Part shown: positions 24,102-34,200 of the stretch, one piece after another
Layout: every line of letters starts with the position of its first letter
How positions within the stretch are numbered: position 1 is the stretch's first letter
Assembly: GCA_945864085.1 (NCBI GenBank)
Contig: CAMBAD010000015.1
Location: forward strand, 1-35,741
Reading direction: 5' to 3'
Source: an uncultured Streptococcus sp.
GTDB taxonomy: Bacteria; Bacillota; Bacilli; Lactobacillales; Streptococcaceae
Length of the DNA: 35,741 nucleotides
Program-made: the position numbers and the translations under genes
Notes under the pieces: model-generated
The model's database searches: none
Told to the model about the DNA's origin: nothing
What the model saw: only the letters and a program-made list of their open reading frames with translations

Positions 24102-25025
24102 TTATTTTACCTGTTTGGGCTGGTTAAATTTGGTTTCTTCTAGTAGATAATTGATAAATTTTTCCCCCATATCCGACAGAAGAGCCTTTTCGTGCTTGAT
24201 GTAGACCAACTCTATCTGATCGTCATATTCTAGGGGGATGGAGATGATGTTGTCCCCGTTCAAATCAGAGTTTAAAATACCAGTAGCAATCGTATACCCA
24301 TCCAGTCCAATCAAGAGATTAAAGAGCGTGGCGCGGTCTGAAACAACGATCGATTTCTTGTGGTGTTCCTGCGAGAGAATTTCCTCTGCGAAATAGAAGG
24401 AGTTGTGAATCCCTTGCTCATAGCTCAGATAGGGAAAATCAGCCAATTCTTCTAAGCTAATGGATGTTTTTGTAGCCAGCACACTGTTCTTGCTGACGAA
24501 GACATGCGGCCTTGCAGTAAATAAGTGAGTATAGGACAGGCGGTTGTCGTCTAAGAGTTTTAATAACACCTCGCGGTTGAAGTTGTTCAGGAAGAGGACA
24601 CCGATTTCAGACCGAAAATTTTTCACATCATCAATAATCTCCCAGGTCCGTGTCTCACGCAAGAAAAGCTCATAATCTTCCATCTCAGTTTCCTTTAAAA
24701 GCGAAACAAAGGCATTGACCACAAAGGCGTAGTGTTGGGAAGAAACGCTGAAGAGCTGGCGTCTGGCGTTGGGATTTTTATACCGATCTTCTAACAATTC
24801 TGTCTGCTCGATAATCTGGCGGGCATAAGACAGAAATTCCATCCCATCCTTGGTCAAGGTAATTCCTTTGGGATTGCGGTAGAAAATCTTAATTCGCATT
24901 TCTTTTTCCAAGTCACGGACAGCGTTGGACAGGCTTGGTTGGGTGATAAAAAGTTGCTTGGCAGCTTCGTTCATGCTGCCTGTCTCTGCTATTTTTATGA
25001 TATAAAGTAATTGTTGGATTCTCAT
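24102..25025 (-). CDS. LysR-family transcriptional regulator
   Basis: A 307-residue LysR-type regulator. The N-terminal winged helix-turn-helix is clear (residues 1-60: TGSMNEAAKQLFITQPSLSN is the recognition element), followed by a linker helix and a type 2 periplasmic-binding-like effector domain (about 90-300). It resembles streptococcal LysR proteins linked to sulfur amino-acid metabolism (CmbR/HomR/CysR group), but that is recall, and the target genes cannot be read here. It is divergent from pyrK with only about 55 bases between its start codon and the predicted pyr transcription start. No good ribosome binding site precedes the ATG, and TGATACAAT lies so close that the mRNA may be leaderless. 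Confidence 0.9.
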   Translation of the reverse strand: MRIQQLLYIIKIAETGSMNEAAKQLFITQPSLSNAVRDLEKEMRIKIFYRNPKGITLTKDGMEFLSYARQIIEQTELLEDRYKNPNARRQLFSVSSQHYAFVVNAFVSLLKETEMEDYELFLRETRTWEIIDDVKNFRSEIGVLFLNNFNREVLLKLLDDNRLSYTHLFTARPHVFVSKNSVLATKTSISLEELADFPYLSYEQGIHNSFYFAEEILSQEHHKKSIVVSDRATLFNLLIGLDGYTIATGILNSDLNGDNIISIPLEYDDQIELVYIKHEKALLSDMGEKFINYLLEETKFNQPKQVK

Positions 25026-25031
25026 GTTTCC

Positions 25032-25037
25032 ATTGTA
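25032..25037 (-). promoter_or_regulatory. Extended -10 of the LysR gene
   Basis: On the minus strand TGATACAAT contains TACAAT (25037-25032) with TGA before it. The start codon at 25025 is 6 bases after it, where transcription would begin. No -35 is convincing. It faces the pyr promoter, whose -35 begins 8 bases away. Confidence 0.45.
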
Positions 25038-25044
25038 TCATGAA

Positions 25045-25073
25045 TTGACAAAAAAAATGAAAAAATGTATAAT
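25045..25073 (+). promoter_or_regulatory. Promoter of the pyrK-pyrD unit
   Basis: Consensus TTGACA (25045-25050), exactly 17 bases, then consensus TATAAT (25068-25073). The predicted start near 25080 is just before the PyrR attenuator. Confidence 0.92.
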
Positions 25074-25082
25074 GCAGACAAT

Positions 25083-25280
25083 AAATCCTTTAACTGAGTC
25101 CAGAGAGGCGAAGAAGGGAACGTGATAAATAGAGAATGGGAAAGGCAACCTGTCTCATAAGAATTGGTTCACCTGCCAGTCGCTAGAAATAGTGATTGTT
25201 TGACCAATCCTTAACAAACAGGAGTCTAAGCTTCCCACTCCCTCTTTTCGTGTAACCTTGCTTTCCCAGCAAGGTTTTTT
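25083..25280 (+). promoter_or_regulatory. PyrR-dependent attenuator upstream of pyrK
   Basis: The leader contains the PyrR-binding loop GTCCAGAGAGGC (25098-25109) in a hairpin closed by CCTT/AAGG (25087-25090 with 25114-25117). An antiterminator can form between TGGGAAAG plus CAA (25137-25148, one bulged G) and 25258-25268, breaking the terminator. The terminator stem is AACCTTGCT/AGCAAGGTT (25254-25262 with 25268-25276) followed by TTTT. PyrR with UMP stabilises the first hairpin and so favours termination when pyrimidines are plentiful. The pyrR gene is not in this window. Confidence 0.9.
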
Positions 25281-25327
25281 CTCTATCGGCGTCCTTGTGT
25301 TCTGTCTAGCGTAGAATAGGAGAAATG

Positions 25328-26101
25328 ATGATTTTAAAAGAACTGATGTTGCTTGTGGACCAAGTCCAGTTGGCACCACGGATATTTGCTATGACCTTGC
25401 AGGGGGATATGGTTGGCGAGATGAAGATGGGGCAATTTATCCATATTCGCGTGCCTGATGATTCCATGCTCTTGCGCAGACCGATTTCCATTTCTGAGAT
25501 TGATAGAAAACGGTCCCAGTGCCGAATCATTTATCGGGTGGAAGGTCAGGGGACGGATGTCTTCTCCAAGATGGTTGCAGGGGAGCAGTTGGATGTCATG
25601 GGACCTCTTGGGACAGGTTTTGAGGTGGACTTTCTCAAGGCGGGTGACCAGATTCTCATTATTGGTGGGGGTATCGGTGTTCCTCCCCTGGTCGAAGTAG
25701 CCAAACAAGCTGCGCTTCGTGGTGTCAATGTCACGTCAGTCATTGGCTTTGCCACGAAAGAGGCAGTGATTTTGGAGGAAGAACTGGCTCGCTACGGACA
25801 GGTCTATGTCACAACAGATGATGGTTCCTATGGAGAAAAAGGGTCTGTCGCACTGGTGGTGGATCGCTTGTCAGAGGAGTTTGCTGCTATTTACTCCTGC
25901 GGGGCGCCTGGGATGATGAACTATGTAGACCAGCGCTATCAGGACCATCCCCACGCCTATATTTCGCTCGAAGCCCGCATGGCCTGTGGCATGGGTGCTT
26001 GTTGTGCCTGCGTTGTCAAGCCCAAGGTTGGGCAAGAGCATGAGAATAAGCGGGTCTGCAAAGAAGGACCTGTCTTTGCGACAGGTAGCCTGATTTTATA
26101 G
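25328..26101 (+). CDS. pyrK: Dihydroorotate dehydrogenase B electron-transfer subunit
   Basis: PyrK passes electrons from dihydroorotate, oxidised by PyrD, through FAD and a [2Fe-2S] cluster to NAD+. The 257 residues show the FAD-binding RRPISIS (about 49-55), the NAD-binding GGGIGVPPL (about 113-121), and a cysteine cluster ACGMGACCACVV followed by a fourth Cys in KRVCKEGP. ATG 25328 is preferred over the adjacent ATG 25325 because AGGAG (25318-25322) is 5 rather than 2 bases away. pyrD follows after 9 bases, giving stoichiometric synthesis of the heterotetramer. Confidence 0.96.
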   Translation: MILKELMLLVDQVQLAPRIFAMTLQGDMVGEMKMGQFIHIRVPDDSMLLRRPISISEIDRKRSQCRIIYRVEGQGTDVFSKMVAGEQLDVMGPLGTGFEVDFLKAGDQILIIGGGIGVPPLVEVAKQAALRGVNVTSVIGFATKEAVILEEELARYGQVYVTTDDGSYGEKGSVALVVDRLSEEFAAIYSCGAPGMMNYVDQRYQDHPHAYISLEARMACGMGACCACVVKPKVGQEHENKRVCKEGPVFATGSLIL

Positions 26102-27077
<976 letters not shown>

Positions 27078-27089
27078 AAAATAAACTAT

Positions 27090-27198
27090 CTCCTTTAACT
27101 AAGTCCAGAGAGGCTAGAAAGGTGTCATGTATCATGCTTGAGGGTGGGACTTTCAGGCTGACTTCGTGTACCTCCCTGTCCAATCTGACAGGGTTTTT
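27090..27198 (+). promoter_or_regulatory. Second PyrR-dependent attenuator, upstream of pyrF
   Basis: The PyrR loop GTCCAGAGAGGCT (27103-27115) sits in a hairpin with outer CCTTT/AAAGG and inner CTA/TAG pairs. A terminator CCCTGTC/GACAGGG (27174-27180 with 27187-27193) is followed by five T residues. This copy controls pyrF and pyrE separately from pyrK and pyrD. I did not find as clear an antiterminator pairing as in the first copy. Confidence 0.85.
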
Positions 27199-27217
27199 GT
27201 GTAGATGAAAGGAATTT

Positions 27218-27913
27218 ATGAAAGAGAAACGACCAATAATTGCCTTAGATTTTGCCAGTAGAGAGGAAGTTCAGTCTTTCCTTGAACAGTTTCCAACCCA
27301 TGAAAAACTTTATGTGAAGGTGGGAATGGAATTGTACTATGCGGAAGGACCGAGTGTTATTACTTATCTGAAAGACTGCGGTCACAGCATTTTCCTAGAC
27401 TTAAAACTACACGATATTCCAAATACGGTAGAGTCAGCCATGCGTGTTTTAGCAAGGCTGGGGGTCGATATGACCAATGTCCATGCTGCTGGTGGTGTGG
27501 AGATGATGCAGGCGGCTCGGAGAGGGTTGGGGGCGGATGCCATTTTGATTGCGGTAACCCAGCTGACCTCTACTTCTGAGGAGCAAATGCGAAATGACCA
27601 GAACATCCAGACTAGCCTGCAAGAGGCTGTTGTCCACTATGCCCAAAAGGCAGCTCAAGCTGGCTTAGATGGGGTGGTTTGCTCGGCTCACGAGGTGTCC
27701 TTGATTAAGGGAGCTACACAGTCTGGTTTTGTCTGTCTGACACCAGGGATTCGCCCAGCAGGCGGAGATGTTGGTGACCAAAAGCGGGTCATGACACCAG
27801 TTGAGGCCGCGCGAATCGGCAGTGACTATATCGTGGTTGGTCGTCCGATTACAAGGGCAGAACATCCTTACCAGGCCTATTTGGCGATTATGGAGGAATG
27901 GAATCGTGGATAA
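27218..27913 (+). CDS. pyrF: Orotidine-5'-phosphate decarboxylase
   Basis: PyrF removes the carboxyl group of OMP to give UMP, the last step of the pathway. The 231 residues show ALDFAS at the N-terminus, [11 protein letters not shown], the catalytic [12 protein letters not shown] (DxKxxD, about residues 59-70), CLTPGIRP and VVGRPITRA for phosphate binding. The ribosome binding site is GAAAGGAA. The end of the gene overlaps the GTG start of the pyrophosphatase-like gene by 8 bases. Confidence 0.97.
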   Translation: MKEKRPIIALDFASREEVQSFLEQFPTHEKLYVKVGMELYYAEGPSVITYLKDCGHSIFLDLKLHDIPNTVESAMRVLARLGVDMTNVHAAGGVEMMQAARRGLGADAILIAVTQLTSTSEEQMRNDQNIQTSLQEAVVHYAQKAAQAGLDGVVCSAHEVSLIKGATQSGFVCLTPGIRPAGGDVGDQKRVMTPVEAARIGSDYIVVGRPITRAEHPYQAYLAIMEEWNRG

Positions 27914-28232
27914 GATTTATCAGATTATAATTGATAGACCTATCGGGTATATTGATAAATTTGGCAATCAGTATCCCATCAATTACGGCTACATCCCGAA
28001 TCTATTGGCTGGAGATGGTGAAGAGCAAGATGTTTACATCATTTCCAAAGCTGTTCGGCAGCCCTTGACAGCTTTCGAGGGGAAATTGGTCGCGATTATC
28101 CATCGCAGAGATGATGTTGAGGATAAGTGGGTTCTGACAGGTCTTGATGAAAAACTTACCGTGACAGAAATAAAAGAGAAAACCAATTTCATTGAACAGT
28201 ATTTTGATTCATGGATTGAAATGGTGGACTAG
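27906..28232 (+). CDS. Short inorganic pyrophosphatase-like protein
   Basis: A 108-residue protein, shorter than typical family I pyrophosphatases (about 170), but with their core: YPINYGYIP (residues 23-31), [10 protein letters not shown] (36-45, replacing DGDPVDVLV, so acidic residues D37, E39 and D42 stand where three metal-binding Asp are expected) and DDVEDKW (69-75), like the Asp-Asp-Lys metal/phosphate motif. It would hydrolyse PPi to phosphate. The GTG start at 27906 overlaps the pyrF stop; GGAGG at 27892-27896 is 9 bases upstream. A longer frame from 27801 lies entirely inside pyrF and is rejected. Placement before pyrE suggests removal of the PPi made by PyrE. Activity is inferred. 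Confidence 0.78.
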   Translation: MDKIYQIIIDRPIGYIDKFGNQYPINYGYIPNLLAGDGEEQDVYIISKAVRQPLTAFEGKLVAIIHRRDDVEDKWVLTGLDEKLTVTEIKEKTNFIEQYFDSWIEMVD

Positions 28233-28364
28233 GAGAAGGCTGTAAGAATTCAACAGGGATAAATATTTTATAGGGTTCATAGATTGAACCAATGCTTTAG
28301 GAGTGACAGGCTATTCGGCGGGATGGTCATGTTGGAATGGTACGCATTTAGAAGGAGGTCTATT

Positions 28365-28997
28365 ATGACACTAGCAACAGAAATCGCATCACACTTATTG
28401 GATATTAAGGCAGTTCATCTGCGTCCTGAAAAGCCATTTACTTGGGCTTCAGGGATCAAATCACCGATTTACACTGACAATCGTATTACCCTGTCTTATC
28501 CTGAAACACGCAATCTGATTGAAGCTGGCTTTGTTCAGCGAATTGAGGAGGAGTTTCCAGGGGTTGAAGTGATTGCTGGAACTGCGACAGCAGGGATTCC
28601 ACACGGTGCTATTATTGCTGACCGTATGAATTTGCCATTTGCCTATATTCGTAGCAAACCAAAAGAACACGGGGTTGGCAATCAATTGGAAGGTCGTATT
28701 GTCAAGGGCCAAAAAATGGTTGTAATTGAGGATTTGATTTCGACAGGCGGTTCAGTGTTGGATGCGGTTGCGGCCGCAGAGCGCGAAGGAGCAGATGTGC
28801 TTGGTGTGGTGGCTATTTTCACTTATGAACTACCAAAAGCAGACCGTAATTTTGACAATGCAGGTGTAAAATTGGTGACGCTCAGCAATTATTCAGAGTT
28901 AATCAAGGTAGCAAAAGTGCAGGGCTATATCAATGCAGATGGCTTGACCTTGCTGAAAAAATTCCGTCAAAACCAAGAAACATGGCAGGAAGAATAG
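28365..28997 (+). CDS. pyrE: Orotate phosphoribosyltransferase
   Basis: PyrE joins orotate and PRPP to give OMP and pyrophosphate. The 210 residues show [12 protein letters not shown] (about 27-38), [10 protein letters not shown], the flexible-loop [15 protein letters not shown] and the PRPP motif [12 protein letters not shown] (about 122-133). ATG 28365 has AAGGAGG 7 bases upstream; a longer frame from 28284 lacks one. The 132-base gap before it holds no gene but a short GGTTCA/TGAACC hairpin near 28275. It is probably transcribed with pyrF. Confidence 0.96.
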   Translation: MTLATEIASHLLDIKAVHLRPEKPFTWASGIKSPIYTDNRITLSYPETRNLIEAGFVQRIEEEFPGVEVIAGTATAGIPHGAIIADRMNLPFAYIRSKPKEHGVGNQLEGRIVKGQKMVVIEDLISTGGSVLDAVAAAEREGADVLGVVAIFTYELPKADRNFDNAGVKLVTLSNYSELIKVAKVQGYINADGLTLLKKFRQNQETWQEE

Positions 28998-29046
28998 GGT
29001 CTAGGGACTAGGCACATGATTTCTGGGAACTTATCCTGTAAAATGG

Positions 29047-29052
29047 TATAAT
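29047..29052 (+). promoter_or_regulatory. Extended -10 of the glycosyltransferase-ung unit
   Basis: TGGTATAAT has a perfect TATAAT (29047-29052) with TGG upstream. The -35 position (TGGGAA) is weak. It lies 49 bases before the start at 29102. Confidence 0.55.
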
Positions 29053-29101
29053 GGTTGGTAACTATTTTTGAAAGACAAACCGTCTGTACGAGGAGAAAAT
29101 C

Positions 29102-30034
29102 ATGATTTCAGTTATTGTGCCTTGTTTCAATGAAGAAGAGGCGATTCCCTATTTTTACGATGCCATGGAAAAGGTTCGTATTGAGATGGGAGATACCTTT
29201 GAATACATTTTTATCAATGATGGTTCAAAGGATAAGACCCTGCAAGTATTGCGTAGCCTTTCTGGTCAAGACCGTTGGGTTCGCTATATTTCATTTTCCA
29301 GAAATTTTGGTAAGGAAGCGGCTCTTTATGCTGGCCTGCAGGCTGCCAAGGGAGAGTTGATAACCGTCATGGATGTGGACCTGCAGGATCCGCCTGAAAT
29401 GCTCATCCAGATGAAGGCCATGCTGGCAGCTGACCCTGATTTGGATTGTGTGGGTACTCGGCGTGTTAGCCGAGTTGGGGAGCCACCGATTCGCAGTTTT
29501 TTCGCCAAACTGTTCTACAAATTGATGAATAAAATCAGCCAGGTTGATGTGGTCGATGGCGCGCGTGATTTTCGTCTCATGCGCCGTCACATGGTCGACG
29601 CTATTTTGTCGGTTTCAGAATACAATCGTTTTTCAAAGGGAATCTTTGCCTGGGTTGGCTTTGAGACAGAGTATCTACCCTACGAAAATGTGGAACGGGT
29701 TGCTGGGGAAACCAGCTGGTCTTTTTGGAAACTCTTGTCCTATTCCATTGAAGGGATTATCAATTACTCTGATACACCACTGAACATTGCGTCTTATACA
29801 GGTGTCTTTAGCTTTCTTCTTTCTCTTTTATTGATGGTGGTCATCGTGATAAAAACGCTGGTATTCGGAGATCCGACCATTGGCTGGCCATCAACTATTT
29901 GCATTATCCTCTTTTTGGGAGGTTTGCAGCTGATGACCATCGGTATTCTTGGGAAATATCTGGCCAAAGTATTTCTGGAGACCAAGAAAAGACCGATATA
30001 TGTGGTAAAAGAAAGAAGTTCAGATGAGGGATAG
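29102..30034 (+). CDS. Membrane-anchored family 2 glycosyltransferase (GtrB/CsbB type)
   Basis: A 310-residue enzyme with a cytoplasmic GT-A domain and two C-terminal membrane helices (about residues 228-254 and 262-287). Motifs are [10 protein letters not shown] (residues 4-13), INDGSKDKT, the metal-binding DVDLQDPPE (about 91-99) and RDFRLMRR. The layout is that of polyprenyl-phosphate glycosyltransferases (GtrB, CsbB, GacI), which load a sugar on undecaprenyl phosphate for later transfer to a surface polymer outside the cell. Which sugar and which polymer cannot be told. No flippase or GtrC-like partner is adjacent. GAGGAG precedes the start, and ung begins 2 bases after its stop. Confidence 0.88.
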   Translation: MISVIVPCFNEEEAIPYFYDAMEKVRIEMGDTFEYIFINDGSKDKTLQVLRSLSGQDRWVRYISFSRNFGKEAALYAGLQAAKGELITVMDVDLQDPPEMLIQMKAMLAADPDLDCVGTRRVSRVGEPPIRSFFAKLFYKLMNKISQVDVVDGARDFRLMRRHMVDAILSVSEYNRFSKGIFAWVGFETEYLPYENVERVAGETSWSFWKLLSYSIEGIINYSDTPLNIASYTGVFSFLLSLLLMVVIVIKTLVFGDPTIGWPSTICIILFLGGLQLMTIGILGKYLAKVFLETKKRPIYVVKERSSDEG

Positions 30035-30036
30035 TT

Positions 30037-30690
30037 ATGGAACATTCAGCATGGCATGAGGCTATTAAGCAGAAACTGCCAGAGCATTATTTTAGGAAAA
30101 TCAATCAGTTTTTAGACCATGTGTATGCTGCTGGAACGGTTTATCCGCCGCGTGAAAAGGTATTTGCAGCAATTCAGACAACTGCTTTAGAGGATGTCAA
30201 GGTCGTTATTTTGGGCCAGGATCCTTACCATGGGCCAGGGCAGGCGCAAGGTTTATCTTTTTCCGTTCCGCAGACCATTCCTGCTCCGCCCTCTCTTCAA
30301 AATATCCTCAAGGAATTGGCAGATGATATTGGTCCTAGGGAAGGCCATGACCTGACTGCTTGGGCAGAGCAAGGCGTCCTCCTGCTCAATGCCTGCTTGA
30401 CAGTGCCTGCTGGACAGGCTAATGGCCATGCTGGGCAGATTTGGGAAGCCTTTACGGACGCTGTGATCCAGGTTGTCAATGATGTGAATCAGCCTGTGGT
30501 CTATATCCTCTGGGGCTCCTATGCCCGCAAGAAGAAGGCTCTGATAACCAATCCCAAACACCTGATTATTGAGTCTGCCCATCCAAGTCCCCTATCAGCC
30601 TATCGAGGCTTCTTTGGAAGTCGCCCTTTCTCAAAAACCAATACATTTTTAGCTTCCCAAGGCTTAGCAGGAATTGATTGGCTCAAATAA
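30037..30690 (+). CDS. ung: Uracil-DNA glycosylase (family 1)
   Basis: Ung removes uracil from DNA and starts base-excision repair. The 217 residues match the family. The water-activating loop [13 protein letters not shown] contains Asp62, and the C-terminal [13 protein letters not shown] contains the catalytic His182 and the minor-groove loop. It is co-transcribed with the glycosyltransferase upstream (2-base gap). In pneumococcus, as I recall, ung is followed by a Nudix gene and pyrC; here pyrC follows directly. Confidence 0.97.
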   Translation: MEHSAWHEAIKQKLPEHYFRKINQFLDHVYAAGTVYPPREKVFAAIQTTALEDVKVVILGQDPYHGPGQAQGLSFSVPQTIPAPPSLQNILKELADDIGPREGHDLTAWAEQGVLLLNACLTVPAGQANGHAGQIWEAFTDAVIQVVNDVNQPVVYILWGSYARKKKALITNPKHLIIESAHPSPLSAYRGFFGSRPFSKTNTFLASQGLAGIDWLK

Positions 30691-30767
30691 TTGAGAGAAC
30701 ACCAGTCTATACGCCTATACAAAGTATAAAAGTTGACTGACTAATTCGGTAATACTAGGAGAAATTC

Positions 30768-32036
30768 ATGCTTTTAATTAAAAACGGTCGTGTTCTGGAC
30801 CCCCAGTCTGGATTGGATAAAATTTGTGATATCTTGATTAAAGACCAAAAAATCGTCAAGATTGCTGAAAAGGTTGAAGATGAGGCCGGTCAGGTTATAG
30901 ATGCGACAGGTCTGGTAGTCGCCCCAGGCTTGGTGGATGTTCATGTGCATTTTCGGGAGCCTGGTCAGACCCATAAGGAAGATATTCATACAGGTGCCCT
31001 GGCAGCCGCGGCAGGTGGCTTTACCTCCGTTGTCATGATGGCCAATACCAATCCGACCATCTCAACAGTGGAAACCCTCCAAGAGGTGTTGGCCTCTGCC
31101 CAAAAAGAAGCTATTCATATTTATAGTGTGGCGACCATTACGGATAAGTTTGATGGTCAGAACCTAACAGACTTCCCAGCCTTATTGGAGGCTGGAGCGG
31201 TGGCTTTTTCGGACGACGGTATTCCTTTGACAAATGCTGGCGTGGTCAGAAAGGCCATGAAATTAGCCAAAGAGCAGGGCTGCTTGATGAGCCTCCACGA
31301 AGAAGACCCTGATTTGAATGGCGTTTTGGGACTGAATGAGCAGGTTGCTGCCAAGCATTTCCATGTATGTGGAGCAACTGGCGTGGCAGAATACAGCATG
31401 ATAGCGCGTGATGTCATGATTGCCTATGAAACAGGAGCGCGGGTCCATATCCAACATTTATCCAAAGCTGAATCGGTCAAAGTCATCGAATTTGCCCAAA
31501 ATCTTGGTGCCAATGTAACAGCAGAAGTGGCACCACAGCATTTTTCACGGACGGAGGACTTGCTCCTATCCAAAGGGGCCAATGCCAAGATGAACCCACC
31601 TCTGCGGTTAGAAAGTGACCGCTTAGCAGTCATCGACGGACTGAAGTCAGGGGTTATTTCTGTTATTGCCACTGACCACGCGCCCCACCATGCAGACGAG
31701 AAAAATGTAGCAGATGTTACACAGGCCCCATCAGGAATGACAGGGCTAGAAACCTCGCTCTCCCTGGGCCTCACCCATCTGGTAGAAGATGGGCATCTCT
31801 CATTACTGGAACTCCTGGAAAAAATGACCATCAATCCAGCGAAACTCTATGGGTTGGATGCAGGTTATTTGGCTGAAAATGGACCAGCAGATTTGGTCGT
31901 ATTTGATCCAAATGCAGAGCGAATTGTGACGGCAAACTTCGCCTCCAAGTCAGCCAATTCTCCCTTTATTGGAGATAGCCTGAAAGGGCAAGTATGTTAT
32001 ACCATTGCCGATGGTGCCATTGTTTTTGGACAATAG
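30768..32036 (+). CDS. pyrC: Dihydroorotase
   Basis: PyrC closes carbamoyl-aspartate to dihydroorotate, the step before PyrD. The 422 residues are typical of the Gram-positive class I enzyme. Zinc-binding [11 protein letters not shown] (about residues 57-67), the MANTNPT segment, the IQHLSKAES histidine, and the catalytic ATDHAPHH (about 302-309) are all present. AGGAG lies before the ATG. No PyrR loop is visible in the 77 bases upstream, unlike the pyrK and pyrF leaders, so this gene appears not to be under the same attenuation. Confidence 0.96.
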   Translation: MLLIKNGRVLDPQSGLDKICDILIKDQKIVKIAEKVEDEAGQVIDATGLVVAPGLVDVHVHFREPGQTHKEDIHTGALAAAAGGFTSVVMMANTNPTISTVETLQEVLASAQKEAIHIYSVATITDKFDGQNLTDFPALLEAGAVAFSDDGIPLTNAGVVRKAMKLAKEQGCLMSLHEEDPDLNGVLGLNEQVAAKHFHVCGATGVAEYSMIARDVMIAYETGARVHIQHLSKAESVKVIEFAQNLGANVTAEVAPQHFSRTEDLLLSKGANAKMNPPLRLESDRLAVIDGLKSGVISVIATDHAPHHADEKNVADVTQAPSGMTGLETSLSLGLTHLVEDGHLSLLELLEKMTINPAKLYGLDAGYLAENGPADLVVFDPNAERIVTANFASKSANSPFIGDSLKGQVCYTIADGAIVFGQ

Positions 32037-32134
32037 GACCATCCTCAGTTTCAACAATCAAATAGATTGCTGGAGCTGTTTTTTTGTGCAATTAAATTTT
32101 TTACGAACTCTTTACAATGAATGCGATTTCAATG

Positions 32135-32163
32135 TTTTGATTTTTTGTAAAAAAGTGTATAAT
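32135..32163 (+). promoter_or_regulatory. Promoter of the surface 5'-nucleotidase gene
   Basis: A perfect TATAAT (32158-32163) lies 34 bases before the start codon. The -35 position 17 bases upstream reads TTTTGA (32135-32140), a weak match. Upstream, a short CAATC/GATTG hairpin and T-run (32054-32086) may weakly end the pyrC transcript. Confidence 0.6.
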
Positions 32164-32196
32164 AATAAAGTGATTACACAACAGAAAGGTTCATTT

Positions 32197-34194
32197 ATGA
32201 AAAAGAAAGATTTTCTCTTACCAGTATTGTCCACTTTGTTATTGTCACCACTTGTTTTAGCACAACAGGTACATGCAGAGGAAGCAACTGGTACAACCGA
32301 AGCACCAGTTGAGGCAGTTATTTTGCATACTAACGATGTCCACGGGCGTATTTTAGAAGATCGTGGAGTGATTGGTGATGCTAAGGCAGCAGCGGTCATT
32401 GAAGAAGAACGCGCTGAAGTAGCAACTACTATCGTCGTTGATGCAGGCGATGCTTTCCAAGGTCTTCCAATTTCTAACTCTACTAAGGGAGAAGATCGTG
32501 CAGCTATCATGAATGAAGTGGGTTACGACGCCATGGCGGTTGGTAACCATGAATTTGACTTCGGTATGGAGCAAGCCATCAAGTATAAGGAAACCCTCAA
32601 ATTCCCTCTTTTGAGTGCCAATACTTATGTTGATGGAGCGCGTGTCTTTGAGGCTTCAGCAATCATTGATAAGAATGAGACCGTTGAAGGTGACGAGTTT
32701 GTCGTAATTGGTGTCACTACACCAGAAACATCTACGAAGACCCATCCAAAAAATATTGAAGGAGTTACCTTTGCAGATCCTATCACAGAAGTGAACAAGG
32801 TGATTGATGAAGTTGAAGCGCGTGCTTTGGCAGATAACCGTGTGTACAATAACTATATCATTTTGGCTCACTTGGGTGTAGACACAACAACACCTGTTGA
32901 ATGGAGAGGCTCAACCCTAGCTCAGGCTCTTTCTGAAAACAGCAAATTGGCAGGTAAGCGTGTTATTGTCATCGATGGTCACTCGCATACTGTTCAGTCA
33001 ACCACTTATGGAAACAATGTGACCTACAACCAGACAGGTTCCTATCTCAACAACATTGGTAAAATCACTCTGAAGTCAGGTCAACTGCTTGGTCAAACCA
33101 GCCTGATTTCTGCCGCAGATGTAAAAGATGTTACACCAAATGCCAAGATTGCAGCCATGGTAGCTGACATCAAGGCTAAGTACGAAGCAGAAAATGCTCA
33201 AGTGGTTATTGAAAATAACCCTGTAGAATTAAATGGTGACCGCTCAAACGTTCGTGTTCGCGAAACAAACCTAGGTAACGCTGTAGCAGACGCGCTTTAT
33301 GAATATGGCCAAACAGGCTTCTCTAACAAATCAAGCCTCGCAGTGACCAATGGTGGGGGTCTCCGCGCAACGATTGCAAAAGATGAGCCTGTTACAAAAG
33401 GGGATATTATTGCAGTATTGCCATTTGGTAATATCATTTCGCAAATTACAGTGACAGGTCAGCAAATCAAAGACATGTTTACCAAGTCCTTGTCAGCTAA
33501 CCTGCAAGTTAATAAAGACACTGGCGAACTCATCTTGGACGAATACGGTTTCCCGCTTTTAGAAGCTAGTGGCGGATTCCTTCATTTTTCTGGTGCCCAA
33601 GTCATCTTTGATCCGACCCTTCCTGTGGAAGAGCGTGTACTCTACATCGGCATTCTTAACCCAGAAACAGGTGAATATGACCTCCTAGATCTTGATAAAA
33701 CCTACTACCTAGCAACAAATGATTTCCTTGCAGCTGGCGGCGATGGCTACACCATGCTCGGTGGTGCGCGTGAAGAAGGCCCATCTATGGACAGCGTCTT
33801 TGCAGCCTACTTAAAAACAGCAGATTTATCAGCTTATGAAGTAATCAATCCATACTCACGTTTGTTGTCTCTTAATTCAACTTTAGACACTGATGGTGAT
33901 GGCTACCCAGATTTCGTTGAATTTGTCTTTGGTACGAATCCAGAAGACCCAGCTTCAAACCCAGATGCCCTTCTAAATGAGCAACCACAACCTCAACCAG
34001 GTCAACCCATAGCAAAACCAGCCCCAGTTGATCAGCCTAAAGCGAGCGTAAAACCAGATTCAGTCAGTCCAGCTAACACTGCTAAAGCAGGTATCTTGCC
34101 AAATACAGGCGACCAATCAGGTCTAACTCTCAGCTTGTTTGGCCTAGGCCTTGCAGGTCTTGCGATGGCAGTTCGTCGCAGAAAAGAAAACTAA
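32197..34194 (+). CDS. Cell-wall-anchored 5'-nucleotidase
   Basis: A 665-residue surface enzyme: signal peptide (KKDFLLPVLSTLLLSPLVLA, cleavage near VHAEE); a metallophosphatase domain with ILHTNDVHGR (H44, N46, D47, H49), DAGDAFQG, AVGNHEFDFG (N117, H118) and DGHSHT, binding two metals; a C-terminal nucleotidase domain with FGNIISQ and FLAAGGDGY; a Ca-binding DTDGDGYPD loop (from residue 564) like a thrombospondin type 3 repeat; a Pro-rich stalk; and LPNTG (634-638), a hydrophobic segment and RRRKEN. It would strip phosphate from extracellular AMP or ADP, yielding adenosine, which dampens phagocytes; staphylococcal AdsA, S. agalactiae NudP and S. suis Ssads are relatives. The start at 32197 replaces a longer frame from 32005 that overlaps pyrC. 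AAAGG precedes it. Confidence 0.93.
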   Translation: MKKKDFLLPVLSTLLLSPLVLAQQVHAEEATGTTEAPVEAVILHTNDVHGRILEDRGVIGDAKAAAVIEEERAEVATTIVVDAGDAFQGLPISNSTKGEDRAAIMNEVGYDAMAVGNHEFDFGMEQAIKYKETLKFPLLSANTYVDGARVFEASAIIDKNETVEGDEFVVIGVTTPETSTKTHPKNIEGVTFADPITEVNKVIDEVEARALADNRVYNNYIILAHLGVDTTTPVEWRGSTLAQALSENSKLAGKRVIVIDGHSHTVQSTTYGNNVTYNQTGSYLNNIGKITLKSGQLLGQTSLISAADVKDVTPNAKIAAMVADIKAKYEAENAQVVIENNPVELNGDRSNVRVRETNLGNAVADALYEYGQTGFSNKSSLAVTNGGGLRATIAKDEPVTKGDIIAVLPFGNIISQITVTGQQIKDMFTKSLSANLQVNKDTGELILDEYGFPLLEASGGFLHFSGAQVIFDPTLPVEERVLYIGILNPETGEYDLLDLDKTYYLATNDFLAAGGDGYTMLGGAREEGPSMDSVFAAYLKTADLSAYEVINPYSRLLSLNSTLDTDGDGYPDFVEFVFGTNPEDPASNPDALLNEQPQPQPGQPIAKPAPVDQPKASVKPDSVSPANTAKAGILPNTGDQSGLTLSLFGLGLAGLAMAVRRRKEN

Positions 34195-34200
34195 GCTAGT

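Noticed and set aside
27801..27905. Longer start for the pyrophosphatase-like gene
   Set aside because: The extension lies wholly inside pyrF and does not resemble pyrophosphatase sequence; GTG 27906 has GGAGG upstream.
28284..28364. Longer start for pyrE
   Set aside because: The added residues do not match PyrE proteins, while ATG 28365 has a strong AAGGAGG site.
30691..30767. Possible PyrR attenuator upstream of pyrC
   Set aside because: No loop like GTCCAGAGAGG and no terminator is present; only short TATAC repeats are seen.
32005..32196. N-terminal extension of the 5'-nucleotidase frame
   Set aside because: It overlaps the end of pyrC, crosses the promoter at 32158-32163, and precedes a normal signal peptide that begins at 32197.
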